A stretch of 16,812 bases of DNA, taken from NCBI GenBank assembly GCA_964613235.1, contig CAZTGM010000041.1, positions 1 through 16,812 of the forward strand. The letters run 5' to 3'. Positions within the stretch are counted from its first letter, which is position 1; each line of letters begins with the position of its first letter. Below are positions 1-7,479 of the stretch, one piece after another. The notes under the pieces are model-generated. The model did no database searches and had not been told where the DNA came from. It saw only the letters and a list, made by a program, of their open reading frames with translations. Both the position numbers and the translations under genes were made by a program. This DNA comes from J005 sp964613235. Its GTDB lineage: Bacteria; Pseudomonadota; Zetaproteobacteria; Mariprofundales; Mariprofundaceae.

Positions 1-255
1 GTGGTCATTATCGACATGAGCGATGTGCCGATGATCGACATGACAGCTATGGTAGCCATGCAATCCATCATCAACAATCTGTCCGCCAAAGGTATCGCGT
101 TGATCTTTTGCGGCATGGCAGATGATGTGCGTGCCAAACTGGAACGGGTGGGCATTCTTGGAAGCGCGCAGTTTGCGTGCGAGAAATCGTTGCCTGATAG
201 TCTTACCACGGCTCGCGCATGGCTTGGCGAGGCAAATTCGACCGACAAGCGGTAG
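1..255 (+). CDS. C-terminal STAS domain of a SulP-family anion transporter (5' truncated by window)
   Basis: The first 84 codons read in frame from base 1 to a TAG stop and give a compact STAS (sulphate transporter/anti-sigma antagonist) domain. Visible are the first beta strand VVIIDMSDVPMID with its Asp-x-Ser, an amphipathic helix (AMQSIINNLSAKGIALIFCG), then a second strand and the helix that carries ARAWLGE. The 'VPMIDMTA' signature is typical of STAS domains at the cytoplasmic C-terminus of SulP permeases. Stand-alone anti-sigma antagonists also have STAS folds, so the transporter assignment is an inference from the signature and from the open reading frame running off the left edge. The GTG at base 1 is most likely an internal valine and not a start. 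The upstream permease domain would lie outside the window. The gene converges on phnA, with 23 bp between them. Confidence 0.7.
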   Translation: MVIIDMSDVPMIDMTAMVAMQSIINNLSAKGIALIFCGMADDVRAKLERVGILGSAQFACEKSLPDSLTTARAWLGEANSTDKR

Positions 256-278
256 GCCCATCGGAAAGTGATTGCTCG

Positions 279-620
279 TCAGGCTTTCTTGACGAACTCC
301 GATTTCAGCCCCATCTGGCCGATGCCGGGGATCTTGCAGTCGATATTATGATCGGAATCCACCAGGCGAATATTTTTGACCTTGGTTCCCACCTTGGCCA
401 CGGATGACGAACCCTTAATTTTCAAATCCTTGATGATGGTGACCGTATCGCCATCATGCAGCACTGTGCCATGAGCATCGCGCACCACAAAGCCACTTTC
501 TTCGGCAGCACTCGCATCGGCTTCCGTCCACTCATGCGCGCATTCAGGACAAACAAACATACCACGATCTTCATAGGTATATTCGGAATTGCACTTCGGG
601 CAATGGGGCAGTCCGCTCAT
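279..620 (-). CDS. yjdM: PhnA/YjdM family zinc-ribbon protein
   Basis: This 113-residue protein matches the PhnA/YjdM family in length and layout (E. coli about 111 aa). The N-terminal zinc ribbon has two CxxC pairs, Cys7/Cys10 (HCPKC) and Cys24/Cys27 (VCPECAHEW). A small beta-barrel domain follows, with the family segments GTVLHDGDTVTIIKDLKIKG, VAKVGTKVKNIRLV and a C-terminal DHNIDCKIPGIGQMGLKSEF. The family was named for alkylphosphonate uptake, but PhnA is not part of the C-P lyase machinery and its cellular role is not settled. No phosphonate genes are near it here. It is a single-gene unit, divergent from purD and convergent with the SulP gene. The start ATG at 620 fits the family, since the first cysteine normally lies about seven residues in. 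Confidence 0.88.
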   Translation of the reverse strand: MSGLPHCPKCNSEYTYEDRGMFVCPECAHEWTEADASAAEESGFVVRDAHGTVLHDGDTVTIIKDLKIKGSSSVAKVGTKVKNIRLVDSDHNIDCKIPGIGQMGLKSEFVKKA

Positions 621-810
621 TTGGTCACCTCAAATCACATCCCCTGCAAACAGGGCGTTTTTACGTTCGCGCGCATTGTCTGCCCGTCAGGGGACGATTG
701 CAAACATTATCCCCATTCCGGCCAGAAAGGATATATTCACCCCAAACACCCCGCTGCACATCCCGGGCAAACTTGTTAGCGTTCACGGCCTACAGGAATT
801 TGCCCGGTAT

Positions 811-825
811 GGAGTGATTAAATTG
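811..825 (+). promoter_or_regulatory. Ribosome binding site and TTG start of purD
   Basis: GGAG at 811-814 lies 8 nt before TTG at 823-825. The TTG is the only initiation codon that gives a protein beginning with the family's usual MKVLVIGGGGREHA. Upstream ATGs in the same frame would add 78 residues with no resemblance to PurD. The 202-bp gap to phnA (621-822) holds no other clear signal. A TATATT at 732-737 could be a -10 box, but I see no well-spaced -35. Confidence 0.65.
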
Positions 826-2100
826 AAAGTACTGGTAATCGGCGGCGGTGGCCGCGAACATGCATTATGCTGGAAGCTGAAACGCTCCGCTTCGGTGGAC
901 GAGGTCATTTGTGCGCCGGGCAATCCAGGCATTGCCCGCGATGCACGCTGTATTGCCATCGGCGCGGAAGATATCGACGGATTGATGCAACTGGTGCGTG
1001 ATGAACAGCCTCGTCTGGTCGTCATTGGTCCGGAAGCACCGCTGGTGAAAGGACTGGCCGATCGCCTGCGTGCCGAGGGCATTGCCGTTTACGGTCCTGA
1101 TCAGGCAGCAGCCGAACTGGAAGGCAACAAGGCCTTTTCCAAGGCACTGATGGCCGAAGCCGGCGTACCAACGGCCAGATTTGAAACCCATACCGATGCC
1201 GATGCCGCCGAAGCATGCATCCGTGCCTGGGGTGCACCGATTGTGGTCAAGGCATCGGGGCTTGCTGCCGGCAAAGGCGTTATTGTGGCACAAAGCGTGG
1301 AAGAAGCCGTGATCGCAGCACGCGATATGCTGTCCGGCAATGCCTTCGGTGATGCCGGCTCACAGGTGGTCATCGAGGAATGTCTGATCGGCGAGGAGGC
1401 ATCCTGCCTGTTCATTGTTTCCGGTGACACGATTCTGCCGCTGGATTCCAGCCAGGACCACAAGGCCCTGCACAATGGCGACCAGGGACCGAACACCGGC
1501 GGCATGGGTGCTTATTCACCGGCACCCTGCGTCACGCCTGACATTGCTGAAGCAGTGCTGGAGACGATTGCGCGACCAATTATCGCCGCCCTGAAAGCAC
1601 GGGGAGAAGAATTCATCGGCACACTTTATGCCGGCGTCATGCTGACCGAAGACGGGCCGAAAACACTGGAGTTCAATGTGCGCTTCGGTGATCCGGAATG
1701 TCAGCCACTGATGAGCAGGCTACGCTCCGATCTGGGTGAATTATTGCTGGCTGCCGCCGAAAAGCGACTGCATGGCATGACGCTGGACTGGGATCCGCGG
1801 CCAGCCCTGTGTGTCGTTGTTGCTTCCGAAGGTTACCCCGGAAGCTTTGAAAAAGGGCAGGTCATCGGCGGACTGAATGCTGTTGAGGCCGCCGGAACAA
1901 CGATATTCCATGCTGGCACGGCCGAAAAAGACGGTGCGATCGTCAATGCCGGCGGTCGCGTCCTTGGCGTTACGGCACTGGGGGATTCAGTAGCGAATGC
2001 CCAACAGACGGTTTATGCCGCATTACAGAAACTGGACTGGACTGGCGGTTTTTATCGCACCGATATCGGCTACCGGGCCATCGCCCGCGAGGAGGGATAA
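823..2100 (+). CDS. purD: Phosphoribosylamine-glycine ligase (GAR synthetase)
   Basis: PurD joins 5-phosphoribosylamine to glycine with ATP hydrolysis, the second step of de novo purine synthesis in the cytoplasm. The 425 residues match the usual length (E. coli 429). The N-domain starts MKVLVIGGGGREHALCWKL and has VVIGPEAPLVKGLADRL near 67-82. The ATP-grasp region shows GNKAFSKALM (101-110), VVKASGLAAGKGV (141-153), EECLIGEEAS, the DHKALHNGDQGPNTGGMGAYSP stretch (212-232) and the metal-binding EFNVRFGDPECQ (283-293). A C-terminal PurD domain follows (residues about 330-425). The start is TTG at 823, chosen because it gives the canonical N-terminus and has GGAG 8 nt upstream. purE begins one base after the stop, so the two are almost certainly cotranscribed and translationally coupled. 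Only the unusual start codon is odd. Confidence 0.97.
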   Translation: MKVLVIGGGGREHALCWKLKRSASVDEVICAPGNPGIARDARCIAIGAEDIDGLMQLVRDEQPRLVVIGPEAPLVKGLADRLRAEGIAVYGPDQAAAELEGNKAFSKALMAEAGVPTARFETHTDADAAEACIRAWGAPIVVKASGLAAGKGVIVAQSVEEAVIAARDMLSGNAFGDAGSQVVIEECLIGEEASCLFIVSGDTILPLDSSQDHKALHNGDQGPNTGGMGAYSPAPCVTPDIAEAVLETIARPIIAALKARGEEFIGTLYAGVMLTEDGPKTLEFNVRFGDPECQPLMSRLRSDLGELLLAAAEKRLHGMTLDWDPRPALCVVVASEGYPGSFEKGQVIGGLNAVEAAGTTIFHAGTAEKDGAIVNAGGRVLGVTALGDSVANAQQTVYAALQKLDWTGGFYRTDIGYRAIAREEG

Positions 2101-2101
2101 C

Positions 2102-2578
2102 ATGGAAGCAATCAAGGTATTAATTCTGATGGGCAGCAAATCTGACCGCCCGATCATGGACAAGGCGGAAGCCGTGCTGCGTGACTTCAACGTGCCGTTT
2201 AAAACACTGATTCGTTCCGCGCATCGCACACCGGAAGCCACCATCGATGCCGTCAAAAGCGCTGAGGCAGCCGGATGCCAGGTGTTCATCTGTGCTGCCG
2301 GCATGGCCGCACACCTGGCCGGTGTCGTTTGCTCGAAAACCGTGCGGCCGGTCATCGGCGTGCCGATTGCCGCAGGCCCCCTGCAGGGTAAAGATGCGCT
2401 GCATTCCACAGTCATGATGCCGCCAGGCCTGCCAGTGGCCACGGTCGGTATCAATGGTGCCAAAAATGCGGCACTGCTGGCCGTCCAGATCCTGGCACTG
2501 CATGATAAAACACTCACAACCAGCCTGCTCGATGACCGCAAGGCACAGGCCGAGGCCATTCTCGCTGACGCCGATTAA
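2102..2578 (+). CDS. purE: N5-carboxyaminoimidazole ribonucleotide mutase
   Basis: This is the class I PurE, which converts N5-CAIR to CAIR in de novo purine synthesis. The 158-residue length is typical. Signatures in order are the phosphate-binding MGSKSDRPIM (10-19), SAHRTPEAT with the catalytic His (about 39-47), AAGMAAHLAGVVCSKT (64-79), GVPIAAGPLQGKDALHSTVMMP (86-107) and GLPVATVGINGAKNAALLA. These point to a class I mutase that depends on PurK, not the class II CO2-using form. No purK is in the window; the gene after purE is a tsaC homologue. The ATG follows the purD stop by one base, and the purD 3' end GAGGAGGGATAAC provides the ribosome binding site. The stop overlaps the candidate tsaC start. 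Confidence 0.96.
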   Translation: MEAIKVLILMGSKSDRPIMDKAEAVLRDFNVPFKTLIRSAHRTPEATIDAVKSAEAAGCQVFICAAGMAAHLAGVVCSKTVRPVIGVPIAAGPLQGKDALHSTVMMPPGLPVATVGINGAKNAALLAVQILALHDKTLTTSLLDDRKAQAEAILADAD

Positions 2579-3122
2579 CACCCGACTGGAAGCACTTGCC
2601 GCTGCAGCATGTCTGCGACGCGGCGGCATGATCGCGCATCATACGGCCACGCTGCCCGGCGTGGCCGTATGTCCTGAGGCATCGACCCTGCAACAACTGC
2701 AGCGATTCAAGCAACGCTCAGGACCTTTCCTGTTACTGGCCGCCGATACGAGCACGGCTCTGAAGCTGGCGCGTTATATTTCACCCATATTACGCCGGAT
2801 GGCACGGCAATCATGGCCCGGGCCGCTAACGCTGGTGTTCCCGGCCAAACCCGGCTTGCCACAGGCCTGTTATCGGCAGGGCTGCATCGCCGTGCGTGTG
2901 GATCCATCGCCGCAATGCCGCTTGCTGGCCCGCCTGTGCGGCGGCCTGATCGTATCCGCCAGCCTGAATCGACGCCGCCAGGCGCCCATGCAACTCAACC
3001 ATGCCCGAATCATGCGCCTGCATCGACATCTGAGTGGCCGTATCCTCTCCGGTCAGGCTGCAGGTACGCCTTCGCGCATTCTGCGCATCCGGCGCAACCG
3101 GATGACCGTGCTACGCGACTAG
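2574..3122 (+). CDS. Divergent TsaC/YrdC/Sua5-family protein (possible threonylcarbamoyl-AMP synthase)
   Basis: The family normally makes threonylcarbamoyl-AMP from Thr, bicarbonate and ATP for t6A37 in ANN-reading tRNAs. Compared with E. coli TsaC (190 aa), this 182-residue frame keeps KQR (Lys46, Arg48), the WPGPLTLVFP core (81-90), CIAVRV (104-109) and the S-x-N of IVSASLN (Asn132). The first substrate-pocket motif, IAYPTEAVFGVGCDP in E. coli, has become IAHHTATLPGVAVCP, and the usual SxSANxSG reads SASLNRRRQ. It has no ATG, GTG or TTG where the fold should begin. The first in-frame ATG, at 2628, would cut into strand one. I list ATT 2574, which overlaps the purE stop, as the start. CTG 2565, with GAGG 9 nt upstream, is equally possible. 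The gene may be a working divergent enzyme, a paralogue with another role, or a decaying copy. The stop lies in an inverted repeat. Confidence 0.7.
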   Translation: MNTRLEALAAAACLRRGGMIAHHTATLPGVAVCPEASTLQQLQRFKQRSGPFLLLAADTSTALKLARYISPILRRMARQSWPGPLTLVFPAKPGLPQACYRQGCIAVRVDPSPQCRLLARLCGGLIVSASLNRRRQAPMQLNHARIMRLHRHLSGRILSGQAAGTPSRILRIRRNRMTVLRD

Positions 3123-3369
3123 CCGGATTTTTCACGAACCCCATACGAAGAGGCGAAGAAAATCTCATTGGATCATGGACTTATGCCCGTTTCAAGGTTT
3201 TTCGCGCGGCGAGCTTCGCATGTCGCGGCGCGTGGCTGGTCCATGCGGACACAGGATGCACACCTTTAGCCGCGTAACATAGCTACGGCTATGTTCCTTA
3301 CCTGTATATGCAGCCCGATCCCACCTGTCCTGCGCCATCCATCCGCGAGCTCGTGAAAAATCCGGGCCA
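3120..3369. repeat. Short non-coding element bounded by 15-bp inverted repeats (MITE-like)
   Basis: CCGGATTTTTCACGA at 3123-3137 is perfectly inverted as TCGTGAAAAATCCGG at 3351-3365. Similarity extends outward with a one-base indel (TAGCCGG against TGGCCCGG). The left copy contains the tsaC stop codon. A third, degenerate copy in the same orientation as the right one lies at 3453-3475 (CATGAAAATTTCGGGCTAA). The interior has no convincing ORF. It carries a small hairpin (3276-3295) and a CATGGAC...GTCCATG pair at 3174-3180 and 3239-3245. Size and ends suggest a non-autonomous mobile element or a dispersed intergenic repeat. I see no transposase and no clear target duplication. The whole gene-free stretch 3123-3485 is accounted for by this element, the third repeat copy and the resB leader. 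Confidence 0.45.
3276..3295. repeat. Perfect 8-bp hairpin with TACG loop
   Basis: AACATAGC-TACG-GCTATGTT forms a perfect 8-bp stem with a 4-nt loop. It lies inside the inverted-repeat element between tsaC and resB. There is no T-run on either side, so I do not call it an intrinsic terminator, though it could end or stabilise the purD-purE-tsaC transcript. Confidence 0.35.
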
Positions 3370-3485
3370 GAGTCTGTTCATCGCCTTTTGCCAAATCACA
3401 AAAAGCCTCACTTTCCCGACAGGCGTACAGATTCTCCCAAAACCGGCACGTGCTCTCATGAAAATTTCGGGCTAACATGCCGCCC

Positions 3486-5138
3486 ATGAATTCATTTGGC
3501 ACATTCGCAAAAACAATCTGGACACGTCTGGGTTCGATGTCACTGGCGGTCATTCTGCTGGTGGTGCTCTCCATCGCCTCTGTCATCGGCACCGTACTGC
3601 TACAGAATCAGAGCCAGGCCGACTACCTGCAACAGTTCGGCCCGTTATGGTACTGGACATTCCGTTCGCTTGGCCTGTTCGACATGTATCATTCCTGGTG
3701 GTTCCTGACCCTGCTCGGCTTCCTGATGCTGTCCTTAAGCGCATGCCTGTGGCGCAATATTCCGCGCATGCTCAAGGAAATGAAAAACCGGCGACCGCAC
3801 CTGACCGAACGCGCCATTGCGCGTTTTCGCTTTAAGCAGCAATGGCAAACGCATGATGCCGATGCGCTGGTATCCACATTCAGAAAAACGTTGCATGGCT
3901 GGGAGTTCCGTGAAACGGAGGAAAACGGCACGCACTATATCCGTGCGGACAAAGGCCGCTGGAACAAATGGGGCTATATTCTGGTGCATAGCGCCCTGTT
4001 GATTATTCTGATCGGCGGCTGGACCAGCGTTCAGTTCGGTTTCCGCGGCGATATGTCCGTGCCGGAAGGGCATTCGGAAAGCGAAATCAGCTTCCTGAAA
4101 GGAACCAGCCGGGAATACATGAAAATGCCGTTCGAAGTGCGCTGCAACTCGTTCAATATTGAATTTTTCCCTACCGGTGCACCCAAGGAGTTCCGCAGTA
4201 ATCTGACCATTATCGATCATGGCAAGGAAGTGCTGACGCAGGATATCATCGTTAACGAACCATTATACTACAAAGGCGTGCGCATTTACCAAGCCAGTTT
4301 CGGCGATGGCGGCTCTGCTATCCGTTTCAAGCTGTTCCATCTGGATGGTTCGCAAAAAACCGGGATCATCGATACACATGTGTACGAAACATGGAAGGAT
4401 GAAAATAATGGCACCTCCATTGAAGTTACGGACTTCAAACCATTCAATGTGGAGAATATGGCCGGCCCCGGCGAACCCAAGGACTTCAGGGATCTTGGCC
4501 CGGCTGTGGAGTACATTCTGCGCGGCCCCGACCTGAAGCCGGTAAAGATCAAGGCATTCATGAACCCCTTTGTCGACGGCGATGGCGTCAATCAGGGATC
4601 ATTCATGCTCGTCTCACTTAGTGGTGATGTTGCGGACTACAAACCATTTGCGCTGGGTATCGACCTGAGCAACGAACAGGAATGGCAACTGTTTCATGCC
4701 TTCTTCCAGCATCTGTCCGACAGCAATATTCAGGACAAGAAAAAGCGTAATCTGCTGGCCTTCAAGGCCGCCATGAAGGATGTTTATGGTGACAAGCTGC
4801 CGAAAAATTTCCAGCAGATCGCCATGCGTACATTGCAGGCGGTCAGCATGCTGCCGCAATTGCCGTGGCCCTATCTGCCCATGCTCGAGGACTTCGATCA
4901 GGTATATTATACCGGCCTTCAACTGGCACGCGATCCGGGTATGAACATCGTCTGGGTAGGAAGTGCTTTGCTGGTTATCGGCATGTGCATCATGTTCTAT
5001 ATGCCGCACCGCAAACTGTGGCTGGTCATCAAGGCAGACGGAAACGTGCATTTTGTCGGCATGGTCAACCGTAATGAGATGGCTTTTTCGGATACATTTA
5101 ATGATATCTTCATGAAGATTTCCCAAGGATCGGCATAA
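3486..5138 (+). CDS. resB: System II cytochrome c maturation protein ResB/Ccs1
   Basis: ResB works with CcsA to move haem across the inner membrane and attach it to apocytochromes c. The 550-residue protein has the family plan. TM1 is at about 17-38 (LGSMSLAVILLVVLSIASVIGTVLL) and TM2 at about 70-89 (WWFLTLLGFLMLSLSACLW). TM3 carries the conserved histidine in GYILVHSALLIILIGG (near 165-180). A large periplasmic domain follows, and TM4 is near the C-terminus (NIVWVGSALLVIGMCIMFYM), ending in a short cytoplasmic tail. The family's LQNQSQADYLQQFGP segment after TM1 is present. I chose the ATG at 3486 because it gives MNSFGTFAKTIWTRLGS. The ATG at 3477 would add only MPP. ccsA follows after 28 bp with its own strong ribosome binding site, so the two form an operon. 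Confidence 0.94.
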   Translation: MNSFGTFAKTIWTRLGSMSLAVILLVVLSIASVIGTVLLQNQSQADYLQQFGPLWYWTFRSLGLFDMYHSWWFLTLLGFLMLSLSACLWRNIPRMLKEMKNRRPHLTERAIARFRFKQQWQTHDADALVSTFRKTLHGWEFRETEENGTHYIRADKGRWNKWGYILVHSALLIILIGGWTSVQFGFRGDMSVPEGHSESEISFLKGTSREYMKMPFEVRCNSFNIEFFPTGAPKEFRSNLTIIDHGKEVLTQDIIVNEPLYYKGVRIYQASFGDGGSAIRFKLFHLDGSQKTGIIDTHVYETWKDENNGTSIEVTDFKPFNVENMAGPGEPKDFRDLGPAVEYILRGPDLKPVKIKAFMNPFVDGDGVNQGSFMLVSLSGDVADYKPFALGIDLSNEQEWQLFHAFFQHLSDSNIQDKKKRNLLAFKAAMKDVYGDKLPKNFQQIAMRTLQAVSMLPQLPWPYLPMLEDFDQVYYTGLQLARDPGMNIVWVGSALLVIGMCIMFYMPHRKLWLVIKADGNVHFVGMVNRNEMAFSDTFNDIFMKISQGSA

Positions 5139-5166
5139 TCCGATATCATCAACCAAAGGAGAGGAT

Positions 5167-6408
5167 ATGACAGCAACAACCGCTGATGCTTCATGGATGG
5201 CATCACTGAATCAGGGCAAAATCGGCTTCACGCGTTTCTGCACTTATCTGGGCCTGATTCTGGGCATTTCTGCCATGGCCATGTTTGGCGGCAATGGCTA
5301 CAATGAAGACGCCTTTCTGCTGCAAATTCTGAGCATGCAGGGCGTGCTTTGGGGCGGCACCGGCGCCCTGCTCGGACTGGCTTCCGGTGCCATACTGGGA
5401 ACATTAAAGCCTTCCCTGAACGAATCCCGCTTTGCACTGAACACGGTTCCCTGGCTGGACGGATTCCTGCTGATGGTTTTGCTGGCCATGATCTGGAGCC
5501 TGTTCGAACCTGCTCCGACACAAATTAACTACGAGGATCAGTCCAACCTGATCTCCGGCAACATCATTATGGCCATGAATGTCATTTTTATCTTCTCCGC
5601 CGTCAGCTATATCGCCTACCTGTTTGCACCGGAATCGTTCATCGGGCGCGTGGCAACGCTTTCAGCCTATGCCGGTGTCTTTGCCGGCGGCTCGGCACTG
5701 TTGCTGCGCTGGTACGAATCCTATCTGCTGGATCTGGAAATCGGCCATGCCCCGGTATCTAACCTCTATGAAGTATTCATCCTGCTGTTCTGCGTCACCT
5801 GCGCCGTCTATCTGACACTGGAACGTCGCTATCAGGCCAAGGCCATGGGCGCGTTTGTCATGACACTGGTGTCCGCCGGCGTGTTCTTCGGCATCTGGCT
5901 GGATTCCATCGGCCAGGGCGATATCAAGCCATTGGTACCGGCCTTGCAGTCCTACTGGATGAAAATCCATGTGCCGATGAACTTTGTCGGCTATGGCTCC
6001 TTTGCCGTAGCATGCGGCGCCGGTATGGCCTATCTGTTCCGCCACCGTCTGGAAAGCAAGGGTGGCTCATCGCGTATGCTGGCCATTTTCCCAACACTGG
6101 ATCAACTCGACCAACTGGCTTATAAAGCCGTTGCCATCGGCTTCCCGGCCTTTACGCTGGCGACAATTCTGGGGGCTGCCTGGGCTGCCGAAGCATGGGG
6201 CGGATACTGGTCCTGGGACCCGAAAGAAACCTGGGCGCTGATTGTCTGGCTGGTTTACGGCGCCTATCTGCATGCACGTGTTTCACACGGCTGGCATGGC
6301 AAGGCGCTGGCATGGTGGGCAGTTGCAGGTTTCCTCGTTACCGTGTTCTGTTTCCTGGGCGTGAATATGTATCTCTCCGGCCTGCATTCATACGGCCGTC
6401 TGAGCTAA
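5167..6408 (+). CDS. ccsA: System II cytochrome c maturation haem handler CcsA/CcsB (ResC)
   Basis: This is the second half of the System II haem-lyase complex. It binds haem through its periplasmic WWD motif and external histidines and presents it to CxxCH apocytochromes. The 413-residue protein is strongly hydrophobic throughout, with several membrane segments. The WWD region is clear at WAAEAWGGYWSWDPKETWALI (near 338-358). The conserved HVPMNFVGYGSFAVACGAG precedes it, and the family's C-terminal LGVNMYLSGLHSYG ends the chain with its histidine. The sequence before the ATG, AAAGGAGAGGAT, is an excellent ribosome binding site. The extra N-terminal pair of membrane segments before the CcsA core is common in proteobacterial versions. 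A strong hairpin follows the stop by about 20 bp. Its likely clients include the cytochromes encoded at 13417-14401. Confidence 0.95.
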   Translation: MTATTADASWMASLNQGKIGFTRFCTYLGLILGISAMAMFGGNGYNEDAFLLQILSMQGVLWGGTGALLGLASGAILGTLKPSLNESRFALNTVPWLDGFLLMVLLAMIWSLFEPAPTQINYEDQSNLISGNIIMAMNVIFIFSAVSYIAYLFAPESFIGRVATLSAYAGVFAGGSALLLRWYESYLLDLEIGHAPVSNLYEVFILLFCVTCAVYLTLERRYQAKAMGAFVMTLVSAGVFFGIWLDSIGQGDIKPLVPALQSYWMKIHVPMNFVGYGSFAVACGAGMAYLFRHRLESKGGSSRMLAIFPTLDQLDQLAYKAVAIGFPAFTLATILGAAWAAEAWGGYWSWDPKETWALIVWLVYGAYLHARVSHGWHGKALAWWAVAGFLVTVFCFLGVNMYLSGLHSYGRLS

Positions 6409-6427
6409 CCCACCCGTCTTTCGATTG

Positions 6428-6458
6428 AACAAGGCGAACCCTGCGGGTTCGCCTTGTT
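6428..6458 (+). terminator. Intrinsic terminator after resB-ccsA
   Basis: A perfect 14-bp stem, AACAAGGCGAACCC (6428-6441) with GGGTTCGCCTTGTT (6445-6458), closes on a TGC loop. The following TTTCGTTA is only a weak U-tract. It lies 20 bp after the ccsA stop and before the galU promoter, as expected at an operon end. Confidence 0.75.
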
Positions 6459-6468
6459 TCGTTATCAC

Positions 6469-6497
6469 TTGGCGAATGTGCGATCCCTATCTATACT
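6469..6497 (+). promoter_or_regulatory. Sigma70-like promoter for galU
   Basis: TTGGCG at 6469-6474 and TATACT at 6492-6497 are separated by exactly 17 bp and match 4/6 and 5/6 bases of the consensus. They lie between the ccsA terminator and galU, leaving a leader of about 50 nt. No operator-like repeat is evident. Confidence 0.5.
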
Positions 6498-6554
6498 CAG
6501 CTTCAGCGACACGGATGGTTTTGTCGCAACGCACCCGGGGAGAAATACACCATC

Positions 6555-7424
6555 ATGAGGCCTTTACGTAAAATCATTTTTCCTGCCGCAGGTCATGGCA
6601 CTCGCTTTCTGCCGGCTACCAAGGCCAGCCCGAAAGAAATGCTGACCATCGTCAACAAACCGTTGATCCAGTATGCCGTCGAGGAAGCCATTGATGCCGG
6701 TATGGATCAGGTCATCATGGTTACCGGGCGTGGCAAACGCGCCATCGAGGATCATTTCGATGTCTCCTTTGAACTGGAGTCGGTATTGCGCAGTAACGGC
6801 AAGCATCAGCAGTTTGAACAGGTGTCCCAAATCTCCCGTATGGTGGAAATCATCTATGTGCGACAAAAAATGGCCCTGGGCCTGGGCCATGCCGTGCGTT
6901 GCGCCGAACACTGGATTGAGGATGAACCGTTCGGCGTTTCCCTGGCGGACGAACTGATTATTCACGATATACCGGCCATGCAACAGCTCAGGGAAGTGCA
7001 TGAACGGACAGGCTGTTCGGTGCTGGGGCTGCTGGAAGTGCCTCTCGAACATGTATCCCGTTATGGCATCGTTGCCTATGAACAGGAGAGCGAGAATTTG
7101 TTCCGCCTGACGGACATGGTGGAAAAACCATTACCGGATCGTGCGCCATCGCGCTATGCGATTGCCGGCCGCTATATCTTCACCCCTCGCCTGATGGAAT
7201 TACTGAAAGAGGCCACACCCGGCGCCGGTAATGAAATCCAGTTGACGGACTCCATTGCCCGGCTGGCCCGCGAAGAGCCTGTTTACGGTGTTGTACTGCA
7301 AGGACAGCGCTTTGATGCCGGCACACCGCTGGGGTTCCTGCTAGCCAATGCCACACTGGGACTGGCTGATCCGCAATTCGGCCCCGAATTGCGCAAACAT
7401 CTGGAACAACTGATCTGCCGCTAA
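6555..7424 (+). CDS. galU: UTP-glucose-1-phosphate uridylyltransferase
   Basis: GalU makes UDP-glucose from UTP and glucose-1-phosphate for polysaccharide, LPS and glycogen precursors. The 289 residues match bacterial GalU (E. coli 302). The nucleotide-binding signature FPAAGHGTRFLPATKASPKE spans residues 9-28. It is followed by KPLIQYAVEEAIDAGMDQVIMVTGRGK, HFDVSFELE, GLGHAVRCAE, the metal/sugar-site LADELI, and DMVEKPLPDRAPSRYAIAGRYIF. The C-terminal GNEIQLTDSIARLAREEPVYGV and GQRFDAGTPLGFLLAN complete the family pattern. The start has CGGGGAG upstream at a slightly long spacing (12 nt). One difference from the usual text is that the first motif reads AAGHGTR where most have AAGLGTR. tsaB begins 55 bp downstream without a terminator between them, so readthrough into tsaB and the phosphatase gene is likely. 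Confidence 0.95.
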   Translation: MRPLRKIIFPAAGHGTRFLPATKASPKEMLTIVNKPLIQYAVEEAIDAGMDQVIMVTGRGKRAIEDHFDVSFELESVLRSNGKHQQFEQVSQISRMVEIIYVRQKMALGLGHAVRCAEHWIEDEPFGVSLADELIIHDIPAMQQLREVHERTGCSVLGLLEVPLEHVSRYGIVAYEQESENLFRLTDMVEKPLPDRAPSRYAIAGRYIFTPRLMELLKEATPGAGNEIQLTDSIARLAREEPVYGVVLQGQRFDAGTPLGFLLANATLGLADPQFGPELRKHLEQLICR

Positions 7425-7479
7425 CGGCTGCCGGCAGGTTTCTCATCAGTCCGACAGCCTGCTAGCCTCGAGGCTCATG

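Noticed and set aside
641..663. Terminator-like CCCTG-CAAA-CAGGG followed by CGTTTTT
   Set aside because: The stem is only 5 bp and it lies in the divergent phnA-purD gap, where no plus-strand transcript needs ending.
589..822. N-terminal extension of purD to the ATG at 589
   Set aside because: The extra 78 residues resemble no PurD, and the TTG at 823 has a ribosome binding site and gives the canonical N-terminus.
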